A DNA stretch of 64,000 nucleotides from Bradyrhizobium diversitatis (GCF_016031635.1 NZ_JACEGD010000012.1:62001-126000), one strand, 5' to 3'; positions 8,339 to 17,358 are shown, counted from the stretch's first letter. Program-made: numbers and translations. The notes: a model not told the origin generated them from the letters alone.

Positions 8339-9115
8339 TCAACGTCCCGCCAGCACCTCCTTGCACTTCGCCGCGAAGGCGTTGAGGTAAGCGCCGAGTT
8401 CGCTCGCCAGCGCATCGGACCGGTCAACGTTCTGCAGGCTCATGTTGAGTGCGTAGACCGGCAACCCGTCGAGCACGATCGGCGTCGCGACGGCGAGCAC
8501 GGCGGGTTGCCACGACACGGCGCAATAGCCGCCGCGTTCGACGGCGCTGATCGATCTCCTGACCTCTGCGAGCAGCGCTCTGGTGGCCGCCGCGCTGCGC
8601 CGCTTGAATAGTTTCAGCAATCGCTCGCGCTCGCTCTCGGCAAGGCCGGCGAGGTAAGCGCGACCCAGCGACGTCAACTCCATCGGGACCTGCTGGCCGG
8701 CGACCACGTTGCGCAGCGCCGCGCGCGGGCTGTAGCGGATCGACTCCAAATACACCATCATGGTTCGATCCGCGGTAGCCAACCCGACGTTCAGCCGGCG
8801 TTTCGCCGATTCGGCCCGCATCATCGGTCCGATCGCGTTGAGCACCGGTGATCCCGTCCGCATCGCGTGGCCGATGCTGATGACGGACGCCGCAAGCCGG
8901 TAGGTCCGTTCGGTGCGGATCTCGTCGAGCATCCCGGAATTGACGAGCGTTCGCGTCAGCCGGCTGACCGTCGATCGCGGCAAGCCGCATCGCTCCGCGA
9001 TCTCGCCGTTGCCCAGCGTGTCGATGCCGGGCCGGAACGCCCGGAGGATCTCGATGCCCCGTTCGAGCGACCGGTTGCCATCGACCCCGCCCGCATATCT
9101 GCGCATCTGCGCCAT
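8339..9115 (-). CDS. IclR-family transcriptional regulator
   Basis: A 258-residue regulator: N-terminal winged helix (SLERGIEILRAF, then GNGEIAERCGLPRSTVSRLTRTL as the recognition region) and a C-terminal effector domain from about residue 85. The ATG at 9115 is preceded by GGAGGTGGGAG. It is divergent from the enoyl-CoA hydratase/acyl-CoA synthetase/TctC operon and most probably controls it. The palindrome at 9135-9149, just upstream of its start, is a candidate operator. The stop lies close to the convergent queD stop. The inducer is unknown; IclR proteins usually sense small acids or their CoA-pathway intermediates. Confidence 0.92.
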   Translation of the reverse strand: MAQMRRYAGGVDGNRSLERGIEILRAFRPGIDTLGNGEIAERCGLPRSTVSRLTRTLVNSGMLDEIRTERTYRLAASVISIGHAMRTGSPVLNAIGPMMRAESAKRRLNVGLATADRTMMVYLESIRYSPRAALRNVVAGQQVPMELTSLGRAYLAGLAESERERLLKLFKRRSAAATRALLAEVRRSISAVERGGYCAVSWQPAVLAVATPIVLDGLPVYALNMSLQNVDRSDALASELGAYLNAFAAKCKEVLAGR

Positions 9116-9134
9116 CTCCCACCTCCGCGGCCAT

Positions 9135-9149
9135 TTCCACTAAGTGGAA
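9135..9149. promoter_or_regulatory. Candidate IclR operator palindrome
   Basis: A perfect inverted repeat, TTCCACT-A-AGTGGAA, 20 bp upstream of the IclR start and about 160 bp upstream of the divergent enoyl-CoA hydratase gene. Short TGGAA/TTCCA palindromes are typical IclR-family targets, so autoregulation with divergent control is the simplest reading. Confidence 0.6.
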
Positions 9150-9307
9150 TTAAGGGAGTGTTCCGGCGGGGGCAAGCCGCTATCAGCTTGGGCAAGAATG
9201 CCCGGCCGCGCTGGGGCTCGACGAGGAAACCGCACGGCCCGAACAGACATTCGACATCCGCGATGCGCGTCGCGGTGATCGATCCGACGCCGACCAAGGA
9301 GCCTGCT

Positions 9308-10099
9308 ATGTCCCCTCAGCTCATCGAATTCTCCGTCGAGGCCGGTGTCGCGACGATCGCCTTCAACCGCCCGGAACGGCGCAATGCGATGAGCGATGAG
9401 ATGCGCGCCGAGTTCACCGGCGCGCTCGAAACCGTCGCTCGCGACAAGGCGATCAAGGCTCTGGTGCTGACCGGGCGCGGCAACGCCTTCTGTGCCGGCG
9501 GCGACATCAGCGGAATGAAGCGCCGGCTCGAGGCGCCGCAGGGCGAAGTCGCATTCAACGGCTGGAGCCGTCAGCAGGGCGTGCATCACGTGCAGTCGTT
9601 GCTGCTGGGCCTGCCGAAGCCGACGATCGCCGCCGTCAACGGCGCCGCGGCGGGCCTCGGTGCGGATACCGCGCTGGCCTGCGACTTCGTCATGGGCACG
9701 GAACGCTCGAAATTCACCTGGTCCTACATCAAGCGCGGTTTGATACCCGACGGCGGCGGGCTGTATTTCCTGCCGCGTCGGGTCGGCCTTCCCAAGGCCA
9801 AGGAGCTGATCTTCACCGGCCGCCTCGTCGAGGCCGACGAAGCGCTCGCGCTCGGCATCGTCGATCGCAAGGTGGACTCGGCCGAGCTCCTGCCGGCCGC
9901 GCAGGCCTGGGCGGCCGAACTGGCTGAGGGATCTCCCACCGCGCTGGCGCTGAGCAAGAAGATCCTGAATGAGACGTTCGAGCATTCCGCGCACGACATC
10001 TTCAATCTCGGCAGCCAGGCGCAGGCCATTTGCTATACCAGCGCGGAGCATCGCGATGCGGTGACGGCGTTCCTCGCGCAATCCGCATCGAAGGATTGA
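9308..10099 (+). CDS. Enoyl-CoA hydratase/isomerase family protein
   Basis: A 263-residue crotonase-fold enzyme. Landmarks are FNRPERRNAMS, the oxyanion-hole motif GNAFCAGGDI, AAVNGAAAGLGAD and the second oxyanion region near GLIPDGGG. It hydrates or isomerises a CoA thioester, in the cytoplasm. ATG 9308 follows AAGGAG at 9296-9301; the frame is open further upstream, but that region runs opposite the IclR gene and is not coding. Only three bases separate its stop from the acyl-CoA synthetase start, so both act on the same acyl-CoA pathway. Whether it is a hydratase or an isomerase cannot be told from the sequence. Confidence 0.9.
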   Translation: MSPQLIEFSVEAGVATIAFNRPERRNAMSDEMRAEFTGALETVARDKAIKALVLTGRGNAFCAGGDISGMKRRLEAPQGEVAFNGWSRQQGVHHVQSLLLGLPKPTIAAVNGAAAGLGADTALACDFVMGTERSKFTWSYIKRGLIPDGGGLYFLPRRVGLPKAKELIFTGRLVEADEALALGIVDRKVDSAELLPAAQAWAAELAEGSPTALALSKKILNETFEHSAHDIFNLGSQAQAICYTSAEHRDAVTAFLAQSASKD

Positions 10100-10102
10100 G
10101 CG

Positions 10103-12190
10103 ATGGACGCGATCGAACGCCTGATCCGGCCGCGCAGCATCGCCGTCATCGGTGCTTCCGCCGACCCGAGCAAGACCTCGGGGCGACCGGTGTCCTATCT
10201 CCAGAAGCATGGCTTCGCGGGTGCGATCTATCCCGTCAATCCCAAGGTCGGAGGGATCGGCGGTCTGACCTGCTACCCCGACGTTGCTGCGCTGCCCGAT
10301 GTGCCTGACGTCGGCCTCGTTCTGCTCGGCGCCGAACGTGCGCACATCGCGGTGCGTGAATTGTCAGAGCGCGGGGCGGCCGCGGCGATCGTTCTTGCCA
10401 GTGGCTTCACCGAAACCGGGGCTGAAGGCGCCGCGCGCCAGCAGCAGCTCCTGCAAGCCGCCGGCTCGATGCGGATCCTCGGGCCGAATACGATCGGCCT
10501 CGTCAATCTCACCGATAACATCGTGTTGTCGGCGTCGGGCGCCCTGGCGATGGATGACTTCCCGGCGGGATCCATCGGATTGGTTTCGCAAAGCGGCGGC
10601 ATCCTCGGATCCCTGCTGTCGCGCGCCGCGGCGCGCGGGATCGGGCTGTCCAAGCTGGTGTCGACCAGCAACGAAGCCGATCTCGAGCTCTCCGACTTCA
10701 TCGACTTCCTCGCCGATGACGATGCGACCAGGGTCATTGCGCTCTATATCGAGGCGATCCGCAATCCGCTTCGTTTTCGCGAGTCGGTCCTTCGGGCGCG
10801 CCGCGCCGGCAAGCCCATCGTCGCCTTCAAGATCGGGCGATCGGAGGCGGGCGCACTGGCGGCCGTCTCGCACACCGGCGCGCTGGCCGGCTCCGACCGC
10901 ATGTACGACGCCTTGTTCAGGCAACTCGGCGTGATCCGCGCCAGGACGTTCGAAGACCTGCTCGATATTCCCGCAGCCCTTGGCGCGGGGCGGAAGCTCT
11001 CCGGCCGGCGTGTGGCGATCCTCACCTCGACCGGCGGCGCCGGCACGATCGTGTCCGACAGTCTCGGCGTTGCCGGCTTTGCAACCCCGGCTCCCGACAC
11101 TGAGACGGCCGCGCAATTGCGCGCCCTGCAGTCCGGCTCGCATGCCAATCTCGATCGCAACCCGATCGACGTGACCCTGGCCGGTCTGCAGCCGGATCTG
11201 CTGCGCGCCGCGATCCGCATCCTGCTCGCAAGTCCGTCCTACGATGCGCTGGTCGTGATTGCCGGTTCGTCGGCCGTGGGATCGCCGGCCCTGATCGCCG
11301 ATGCCATCCACGATTGCCTGTCGCTGAGCGACAAGCCCGTCATTGCCTATGTCAGTCCCCACGCGCCCGAGGTGGTGTCCGTCCTCTCCCGGCGCGGTGT
11401 CCCCGCCTACACCTCCGCCGAGAGCTGTGCTGCGGCGCTCGACGGGCTTTTGCGCGCCGGAATGCCGGAACAGGTCCAGACATCCACCTCGCCCCTGACG
11501 GCGGCCGACATCAGCGACGTCCCGGCTGGAGCGCTCGACGAAGCACAGGCCAAGGCGCTGTTCGCCCGCTTTGGGATTTCTGTCGCGGCAGAGAAGGTGG
11601 TCGCAATGGCGAGCGAAGCGGAGCAGGCGGCGCGTGATCTCGGTGGCCGGGTCGTGCTCAAGATTCTCTCGCGCGAGATCGCGCACAAGAGCGACGTCGG
11701 CGGCGTCGCGATCAACCTGACCGCCGAGACGATCGGCGACCGCTTGACGGCGATGGCAGATGAGGTCCAGTCCAGGACCGGACAGCGGCCCGACCAATTC
11801 CTGGTTCAGGAGATGATTTCAGGCGGCGTCGAAATCATACTCGGAATGCATCGCGATGCCCTGGGAACGGCGATCCTCCTCGGAATGGGCGGCGTTGCGG
11901 CCGAGCTGTTCAAGGACACGACGATGCGTCTGCTTCCGCCGGAAGGCGGTCTCGGTCTGTCCGAGGCTCGAGCGATGGCGCGCAATCTCGTGACCTGGCC
12001 GTTGCTGGACGGTTTTCGGGGCCGGCCGAAATGCGATGTCGAAGCGCTCGCGGAAGCGGTCGTCGCGTTCTCGCGCATGGTCGCGCAACTCGGTGATCGT
12101 CTCGCGGAGGCCGAGATCAATCCGGTGTTCGTGCTGCCGGCGGGTCTGGGCGTGAGGGCGGCAGACGGATTGGTTGTTCTCAATGTCTGA
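10103..12190 (+). CDS. Acetate--CoA ligase family protein (NDP-forming, fused alpha/beta)
   Basis: A 695-residue acyl-CoA synthetase of the ADP-forming superfamily. The N-terminus is a CoA-binding Rossmann domain (LIRPRSIAVIGASADPSK), followed by succinyl-CoA-ligase-like domains (VSQSGGILGSLLS; the phospho-His is in AAVSHTGALAGSD) and an ATP-grasp domain at the C-terminus from about residue 475 (GGRVVLKILSREIAHKSDVGG). Alpha and beta subunits are therefore fused, the usual bacterial form. It activates a carboxylic acid to its CoA ester at the cost of ATP to ADP. The downstream binding-protein gene starts near its stop, so the three genes form an operon. Confidence 0.9.
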   Translation: MDAIERLIRPRSIAVIGASADPSKTSGRPVSYLQKHGFAGAIYPVNPKVGGIGGLTCYPDVAALPDVPDVGLVLLGAERAHIAVRELSERGAAAAIVLASGFTETGAEGAARQQQLLQAAGSMRILGPNTIGLVNLTDNIVLSASGALAMDDFPAGSIGLVSQSGGILGSLLSRAAARGIGLSKLVSTSNEADLELSDFIDFLADDDATRVIALYIEAIRNPLRFRESVLRARRAGKPIVAFKIGRSEAGALAAVSHTGALAGSDRMYDALFRQLGVIRARTFEDLLDIPAALGAGRKLSGRRVAILTSTGGAGTIVSDSLGVAGFATPAPDTETAAQLRALQSGSHANLDRNPIDVTLAGLQPDLLRAAIRILLASPSYDALVVIAGSSAVGSPALIADAIHDCLSLSDKPVIAYVSPHAPEVVSVLSRRGVPAYTSAESCAAALDGLLRAGMPEQVQTSTSPLTAADISDVPAGALDEAQAKALFARFGISVAAEKVVAMASEAEQAARDLGGRVVLKILSREIAHKSDVGGVAINLTAETIGDRLTAMADEVQSRTGQRPDQFLVQEMISGGVEIILGMHRDALGTAILLGMGGVAAELFKDTTMRLLPPEGGLGLSEARAMARNLVTWPLLDGFRGRPKCDVEALAEAVVAFSRMVAQLGDRLAEAEINPVFVLPAGLGVRAADGLVVLNV

Positions 12191-12212
12191 ACAAAGTGGG
12201 ATGGAGCTGCAG

Positions 12213-13238
12213 ATGGCGAGTAGCGGAATCATCAATCACGACGGCGCGCGCGGAAAGGATGTCGCCGTGCGGCGACGGCTCGATCCCGCCATCCTCGCCT
12301 GTGCGGTCGTCGCGGCGCTCGCAGTGACGCCGGCGCGCGCCGAATATCCGGAGAAAATCGTCAAGATCGTTGTGCCCTTCGCGGCCGGCGGCGGGACCGA
12401 CATCATCGCGCGTACCACAGCGCAGGAAGTCCAGACGGACCTCGGCAAGTCCGTCATCATCGAGAACAAGCCGGGCGCCGGGACCATCATCGGAACCCAG
12501 ACGGTGGCGACGAGTGAGCCCGACGGTTATTCGCTGCTGATGGCGACTTTCGCGCACGCGGTCAATCCGAGCCTGTACAACAAGCTGCCGTTCGATCCGC
12601 ACAAGGATTTCGCGGCGATCTCGCTGATCGCGCGATCCTTCAACATCGTCGTCGTCAACCCGGCATCCAAGTTCAACTCGATCTCCGACTTGATCACCGA
12701 AGCGAAGGCCAATCCCGGCAAGCTCAATTTCGGGACGTTCGGCACCGGCACCTCGGCCCATCTCGCGGGCGAGCTGTTCGATGCGATGGCGAAGGTCAAG
12801 ATGACGGCGGTGCCCTACAAGGGCGCGGCGCCCGCGATCAGCGATCTCCTGGGTGGACAGATCGACGTGATGTTCACCACCGTGGCGAGCGCGGCCTCGC
12901 TGGTGGCCGCGGGTCAGCTCCGGGCGTTGGCCGTCACGTCCGCCGAGCGTTCGGCGGCGTTTCCGCAATTGCCCACGGTCGCCGAGGCCGGAGTGCCCGG
13001 CTATGCCGCCGAGTCCTGGTACGGCTTGTACGCGCCGGCCGGGACGCCAGCTCCGGTGATTGCGCGTCTGAATCAGGCGATCGCCAAGGCGGTTCAGTCC
13101 GGTGCCTTCAAGAAGCTGGAGGCGAACGAAGGCCTCATCATGGTCGGCAGCGCCCCGGAAGAGCTCGATCGCTATGTCGGCCGGGAGGAGGAGCGCTGGC
13201 GCAAGCTGATCAAGGACGCGAACATCGAAGTGCAATAG
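12213..13238 (+). CDS. TctC/Bug-family tripartite tricarboxylate binding protein
   Basis: Periplasmic solute-binding protein of the Bug family, about 341 residues. A charged N-terminus (VRRRLDPAIL) precedes a hydrophobic helix and cleavage site TPARAEYPEK. Family landmarks are VVPFAAGGGTDIIAR, IENKPGAGTIIG, FGTFGTGTSAHLAGE and the C-terminal KLIKDANIEVQ. Start chosen at ATG 12213 with GGAG six bases upstream; ATG 12183, overlapping the preceding gene, and GTG codons near residue 20 are alternatives. No TctA or TctB membrane genes are present, as is common for these orphan proteins. The ligand is probably the acid activated by the upstream synthetase, which is inference. Confidence 0.9.
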   Translation: MASSGIINHDGARGKDVAVRRRLDPAILACAVVAALAVTPARAEYPEKIVKIVVPFAAGGGTDIIARTTAQEVQTDLGKSVIIENKPGAGTIIGTQTVATSEPDGYSLLMATFAHAVNPSLYNKLPFDPHKDFAAISLIARSFNIVVVNPASKFNSISDLITEAKANPGKLNFGTFGTGTSAHLAGELFDAMAKVKMTAVPYKGAAPAISDLLGGQIDVMFTTVASAASLVAAGQLRALAVTSAERSAAFPQLPTVAEAGVPGYAAESWYGLYAPAGTPAPVIARLNQAIAKAVQSGAFKKLEANEGLIMVGSAPEELDRYVGREEERWRKLIKDANIEVQ

Positions 13239-13291
13239 TTATCCGGGACCGTCCGAAGCGCAATGCTCCAGCGGTCCCGAACGTTGTCCGA

Positions 13292-14080
13292 CTAGGCCAG
13301 CCCGCAGGCCCGCCGGATCGCGGTCTGAACCGGCGAAGGCGGCAACGCCGGATCAAATTCGCCCTTCGGCAACAGCGGAGGCTGTGCCATGAAGCGCGGC
13401 CGTTTCCCGCGATGAGGTTGCGCGGCATGAACCAGGAACGGATGGCACAGATAGACGCTGCCTGCCGCGCCGGTCGCCAGTTCAACCTCGCAACCCGCCG
13501 TCGAGGCGTAGTTCTCGGCAGAGAGCTGCCGGAGCGTCGCGCCTGCCTCGCCGTAGGGCAGCAACTCCCGCGCGATGGCAGCGTGCGAGCCCTTCCGGAT
13601 CCTCGTGGGTGCATCGTCCGGGCCAACATCCGAGAACAGGAAGAGCATCAGCAATGCGCGTCCCCTGCTCTTCACGTTGGCACGCCATTCCATGAAATCC
13701 GGATCGGTGGTGCCGAAGCTCATGTCCACGTGCCAGCCATCATCACCAGGGGATTCGGCCGAGGGAAAGCGGATCGGAAAGGTCCCGAGGCCGCTCGGCG
13801 CAAGCCAGCGCCCTTCGCCCACGAGTTGATCGTAGGCTCGGTGCAGGGGCGGCGCATTCGCGGCTTCAATGAAGGGGGGCGAAGCCTTGGATCCCACCCG
13901 GACAACGGGCTGCGCCCAGTTTTCGGGGTGGTCCGGCGACAGGCCAATATCCGCCCACAGCTCGTCCCTGCATTGCTCTGCAAGCCGGGTGCTGAAGGCA
14001 TTCTCGATCTTGACGAAACCGTCGTTGATGAAGTTCTGGACCTGACGGGGCGTCAGTCCAACCTGTTCGGTCTTGGGCAT
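13292..14080 (-). CDS. Phytanoyl-CoA dioxygenase (PhyH) family protein
   Basis: A 262-residue Fe(II)/2-oxoglutarate oxygenase candidate. The metal-binding HxD is in GWHVDMSFG, the distal His in FLVHAAQPHRG and the 2-oxoglutarate-binding Arg in GKRPRF, so the facial triad is complete. The N-terminus (GLTPRQVQNFINDGFVKIENAF) is typical of the family. Start at ATG 14080 after GAGAA; an upstream in-frame ATG at 14110 lacks a better site. The gene is convergent with the TctC gene and not in its operon. The substrate is unknown; family members hydroxylate lipids, amino acids or secondary metabolites. Confidence 0.82.
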   Translation of the reverse strand: MPKTEQVGLTPRQVQNFINDGFVKIENAFSTRLAEQCRDELWADIGLSPDHPENWAQPVVRVGSKASPPFIEAANAPPLHRAYDQLVGEGRWLAPSGLGTFPIRFPSAESPGDDGWHVDMSFGTTDPDFMEWRANVKSRGRALLMLFLFSDVGPDDAPTRIRKGSHAAIARELLPYGEAGATLRQLSAENYASTAGCEVELATGAAGSVYLCHPFLVHAAQPHRGKRPRFMAQPPLLPKGEFDPALPPSPVQTAIRRACGLA

Positions 14081-14320
14081 TGCACATTCTCCGCTCGGCC
14101 ACCGCATCAAGCGCAGCCGATTTGCTCTGATTGGCGCAGATGCGCCGGAACGACTTTCTGCCGTTCAGATCAGCGGGAAGAATGTGGACGTGAACATCAT
14201 GATCGAAACGTATAGCGCGGCGGAGCGCGGAATCAAGACACGTCCGCCGCTGGGCGAGTGCATGCCGAGTGTCGGCAGCCTCTCGCTGTGCGATGAGGCT
14301 GCCGCAAGCTCATGCGCGCG

Positions 14321-14701
14321 TCACGGGCAAGGGTGGCGCAGACCGTCGTTGCCCAGATAGGTCCCCGAGCCGGGATCGTAGGAGCGATAGCGCTGCGCAC
14401 AGTAGGAGGCGGCATTGGATTGAGCCTGGCTGTTGGCGATTGCGCCGCCGATGATCGCGCCCGCTGCGAGGCCGCCGAGTACGGCTGCGCCGGTGCCGTA
14501 ATGGCCGTGATGGTGCCTGTGGCCGTAGCCATGCCTATATCCGTATCCATGTCCGTACCCATGCCGGTACTGCACCTGCTGCACGCCTGAGTCGGGACCG
14601 GGATTGCCGATCGGCAGCGGTGCCGCGAGCACCGGCGAGGCAGCCGTCGAGAGCATCGCTCCGGCAGCCGCAAGGACGACGAAAGTCTTACGCATTGTCA
14701 T
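14321..14701 (-). CDS. BA14K-family exported protein
   Basis: A small protein of about 126 residues with a signal peptide (MTMRKTFVVLAAAGAMLS, cleaved near VLAAP). A Gly/His/Tyr-rich repeat (GYGHGYGYRHGYGHRHHH) is followed by a glycine-zipper hydrophobic segment (GGLAAGAIIGGAIA), and the conserved BA14K ending contains YCAQRYRSYDPGSGTYLG. BA14K proteins are Brucella/rhizobial immunoreactive, lectin-like envelope proteins. Start at ATG 14701 with GGAG just upstream; ATG 14713 and 14695 are alternatives. The His-rich stretch could bind metal, which is inference. Confidence 0.85.
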   Translation of the reverse strand: MTMRKTFVVLAAAGAMLSTAASPVLAAPLPIGNPGPDSGVQQVQYRHGYGHGYGYRHGYGHRHHHGHYGTGAAVLGGLAAGAIIGGAIANSQAQSNAASYCAQRYRSYDPGSGTYLGNDGLRHPCP

Positions 14702-14844
14702 GTCGCGCTCCATTTTTGCTGAGGATGCAACGGCGGCCTACCCGCTAAGTTCCGTCGACGCGGAGCCAACAAGGTGCTGGCTGCGAGTTTCGGAACACTC
14801 TGCAGAACGACGCGGCTGTCTGTCCTCGCCCACTTGCATATCTC

Positions 14845-15258
14845 TCATTCGGAGACGGCGAGAACGGTCAGCCCCCTGGTGCGTTTGTCGGGCGTTTCAA
14901 ATTCGATCGACTGTCCGACTGACAGGCCGATCAGGGCCGCTCCGACAGGCGTCAGGATCGAGATCCGACTGAGTTCGATGTCGGCTTCATGCGGATAGAC
15001 CAGCGCGATCTTCCGGCTCGCCCCCGTCTCGTCATCGCGATAGGTCACCTCGGAGCCCATCCTGACCACGCCGCGCAAATCGTTCTCTTCTGTGACCGTC
15101 GCGCGTTCCAGTTCGCGAGCCAGAAACTGAGCGACACGCGGGAACAGATCCATGGTCGAATTCGCCAGCGAACCGAGACGTCGCGATTCGTCTTCTGCAA
15201 TCTTGATTGGCGGCAACGCCGGCTTTTCTCGCCGAATCTCGGCTTCGAAGTTGCGCAT
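14845..15258 (-). CDS. rnk: Rnk-like nucleoside diphosphate kinase regulator (GreA/GreB C-terminal domain)
   Basis: A 137-residue protein with an N-terminal helical region and a C-terminal GreA/GreB domain (VRMGSEVTYRDDETG, YPHEADIELSRISILTPVGAALIG, VGQSIEFETPDK). This layout is that of Rnk, which binds RNA polymerase near the secondary channel but lacks the long coiled coil of GreA. A second member of the family lies immediately downstream on the same strand? No: it lies upstream in transcription order, at 15269-15733, ten bases away. The two are probably co-transcribed and may be partners or duplicated copies. Confidence 0.85.
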   Translation of the reverse strand: MRNFEAEIRREKPALPPIKIAEDESRRLGSLANSTMDLFPRVAQFLARELERATVTEENDLRGVVRMGSEVTYRDDETGASRKIALVYPHEADIELSRISILTPVGAALIGLSVGQSIEFETPDKRTRGLTVLAVSE

Positions 15259-15268
15259 TCGATTTCTC

Positions 15269-15733
15269 CTATGCTGCAGTTGGTCCGGGATCGTCGTCGA
15301 GCGGCTTGCTGCGCCGACGCGCTTGGAGGAATGGGACCACGTTTGGACTCGGCTGGGTGACTTTCTGGACCCTGACGACGTTCAGGCTGCCGGCGACGAA
15401 GTATGGCATTTGATCTCCGACCTGCAGTCCGATCAAAGCTGCTCCCAACGGCGACAGGACCGAAATACGGGCGAGGTCAGACCGACACTCCTCTGGCCAG
15501 ACCACTTGCACGGTGCGACGCGGAACGTCCCCATTCGTGCAATAGGTGACCCATGATCCGACGACCACGAGCGAACGGACGGCGTCCCTGTCGTCCGGCA
15601 CGATGTCGGCGCGATTGATCTCACCCAAGAGGAAGATCCCGTCCAGATCACCCTTTCGGGCGGCAATGCGAGCAAGTTGTTCGAGCCGCGGATAGTCCGA
15701 TCCGATGAGCGCGATGGTTGGAAGAGGCAGCAC
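15269..15733 (-). CDS. Second Rnk/GreA-C-domain protein, divergent paralogue
   Basis: A 154-residue protein related to the gene just downstream in transcription (14845-15258). It shares LARISVLSPLGAALIGLQVGDQMPY and an N-terminal block (PRLEQLARIA), then ends in a basic tail (QARRRSKPL). The GTG at 15733 follows AAGGAG with good spacing; the frame is open farther upstream without similarity. The ten-base gap to the rnk gene shows one transcript. Tandem Rnk genes are seen in rhizobia; the shared motif with low overall identity suggests an old duplication. It may modulate RNA polymerase; there is no direct evidence. Confidence 0.75.
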   Translation of the reverse strand: MLPLPTIALIGSDYPRLEQLARIAARKGDLDGIFLLGEINRADIVPDDRDAVRSLVVVGSWVTYCTNGDVPRRTVQVVWPEECRSDLARISVLSPLGAALIGLQVGDQMPYFVAGSLNVVRVQKVTQPSPNVVPFLQARRRSKPLDDDPGPTAA

Positions 15734-16027
15734 GGCACACTCCTTCTGCTTCAATACGATCTCGCAGGTGGAGATCACGAAAGCTGGAAAAGAGCCCGGA
15801 CGGCGCGAACACCGCCCGGCTAACCGCCTGCTTGGAGGCGGCCGGCGTGAAGACCAAAACGCGCGGTGCGCGTATCTATGTCGACGACATATGCCATGAC
15901 ACACTGACTATAGTGATTCATTCCGCTGGAAGCATTGCGGCGAAACCGCACAGCCGCGAACGATGAATCCTCGCCGCAGGCCGTCATTTGACGGCGACCT
16001 TTGCTTCAGTTTCTGCAGTTCGGCCCT
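15734..16027. other. Non-coding interval, nothing recognised
   Basis: About 290 bases between the second Rnk-like gene and the ABM protein. Short open frames on the plus strand here show no family landmark and no ribosome site. It should contain the promoter of the rnk pair. Confidence 0.4.
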
Positions 16028-16354
16028 TCACCGCAGGCCCCGCTCATCGATCAGAATGCGGTGGATCTCGATGCGTTCCGGCAGCTCGATCAGGAATTCC
16101 GCGTCGCGCGCGAGATGATGGACCTTGGTCGGCTCGCCCCTGGTGAAGGCCGTCATGGCCTCGATGTCCGGCCAATAGGAGATGGTCGTGAACCAGGTCT
16201 CCCCGGCACGGTCCTCGCGCAACTGCTGCACGCCGAGTGCGGTCTTCAACAGCGGCGGAATGCCCTCGGCCTGCAGATAGGCCTGGTAGGCGTCAGCGAG
16301 GTCGCGGCGGGTCCGGCCGCGCCAGATGCGGGCGATGGTCGGTTTGGTCGGCAT
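16028..16354 (-). CDS. Antibiotic biosynthesis monooxygenase-like (dimeric alpha/beta barrel) protein
   Basis: A 108-residue single-domain protein resembling ABM/YgiN-type ferredoxin-like barrels: RIWRGRT near the N-terminus, a central TWFTTISYWPDIEAMTAF strand-helix, and HHLARDAEFLIELPERIEIH. Such proteins act as small oxygenases, haem-degrading enzymes or stress proteins. ATG 16354 is preceded by GGGAGGCCACC. The gene is alone, divergent from the methyltransferase gene. No catalytic residue set can be assigned, so the function remains open. Confidence 0.7.
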   Translation of the reverse strand: MPTKPTIARIWRGRTRRDLADAYQAYLQAEGIPPLLKTALGVQQLREDRAGETWFTTISYWPDIEAMTAFTRGEPTKVHHLARDAEFLIELPERIEIHRILIDERGLR

Positions 16355-16692
16355 GGTGGCCTCCCTTGCGGCAATGACGAATATCCTGAGCGCGGGATCG
16401 GCAATCCCTCTCTTCAGCAAGAACGCGATGTTCGCATTCTGGTTGCATGCGCTTCGACGTCATGTTTTCCGGCGGCCGCACCGGGAGCCTGGTGCCGGTC
16501 GCCCGCGATCTGCCGCAGCGTCTCCGTGTTCGGCGGCGGATCGGCGGCGCCACCGCGGCATGATTCGCCGGTCATTGATCTGAAACAATGACGGCGCGCG
16601 GGCCAGATGCTAGGGCGAGTCGCAGATCACGGCGCAAGGCTCCCCAGGCCAGTACAAGTCAATCTCCGTGCGTGATGGAATCCGAGGGCTCG

Positions 16693-17358
16693 ATGGGACG
16701 ACTACTGAATATTGTGACGCCGCTGCACACGGCGACCAAGCGCGACTTCATGGCCCGCATGAACGACGAGAAGATCGCCTGCTCGCTGAAAGCGCGGGAA
16801 TACGAGGCTGATTACTGGGATGGCGACCGCCGCTTCGGCTATGGCGGCTACCGCTTCATCGAGGGGCGCTGGGCGCCGGTCGCCAAGGCGCTGATCGAGA
16901 CCTACGGTCTGAAGGATGGGTCGAGCGTGCTCGATGTCGGCTGCGGCAAGGGCTTCCTGCTCTACGAGATGCAGAAGATCCTGCCCGGCTTGAAGGTCGT
17001 CGGCTTCGATATCTCCCGGCACGGTCTCGAACATGCGCACGAGCGGGTGAAACCGTACCTCTTCAACTATCGCGCCCAGGACGTCTATCCCTATGGCGAC
17101 GACAGTTTCGATCTCGTCATCTCGCTGGGCACCCTGCACAATCTCAGGCTGTATGAGCTCGAGGCGGCGGTCAAGGAGATCGAGCGGGTCGGGAAGAACA
17201 AGTACATCATGGTCGAGGGCTACCGGAACGTCACGGAGCTGCACAATCTCGAATGCTGGGCGCTGACGGCGGAGTCCATTCTGCATACGTCGGAATGGAT
17301 CTGGCTGTACGGCAAGCTCGGCTACACCGGCGATTACGAATTCATCTATTTCGAGTGA
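16693..17358 (+). CDS. SAM-dependent methyltransferase (class I)
   Basis: A 221-residue class I methyltransferase. Motif I is VLDVGCGKGFLL, motif II is VVGFDISRHGLEHA, and the motif IV region is DDSFDLVISLGTLHN. The C-terminus has no extra domain. ATG 16693 after GAGG was chosen; ATG 16675 is possible. The dehydrogenase gene starts 13 bases after its stop, so the two form an operon. This methyltransferase/zinc-dehydrogenase pairing is known from sugar and surface-polysaccharide clusters, but no sugar genes are near. The acceptor substrate is unknown. Confidence 0.85.
   Translation: MGRLLNIVTPLHTATKRDFMARMNDEKIACSLKAREYEADYWDGDRRFGYGGYRFIEGRWAPVAKALIETYGLKDGSSVLDVGCGKGFLLYEMQKILPGLKVVGFDISRHGLEHAHERVKPYLFNYRAQDVYPYGDDSFDLVISLGTLHNLRLYELEAAVKEIERVGKNKYIMVEGYRNVTELHNLECWALTAESILHTSEWIWLYGKLGYTGDYEFIYFE

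Noticed and set aside
15705..15966. Plus-strand short frames before the ABM gene, ending in TKTRGARIYVDDICHD
   Set aside because: A short stretch looks protein-like, but no start site or family could be found, and the frame overlaps the second Rnk gene.
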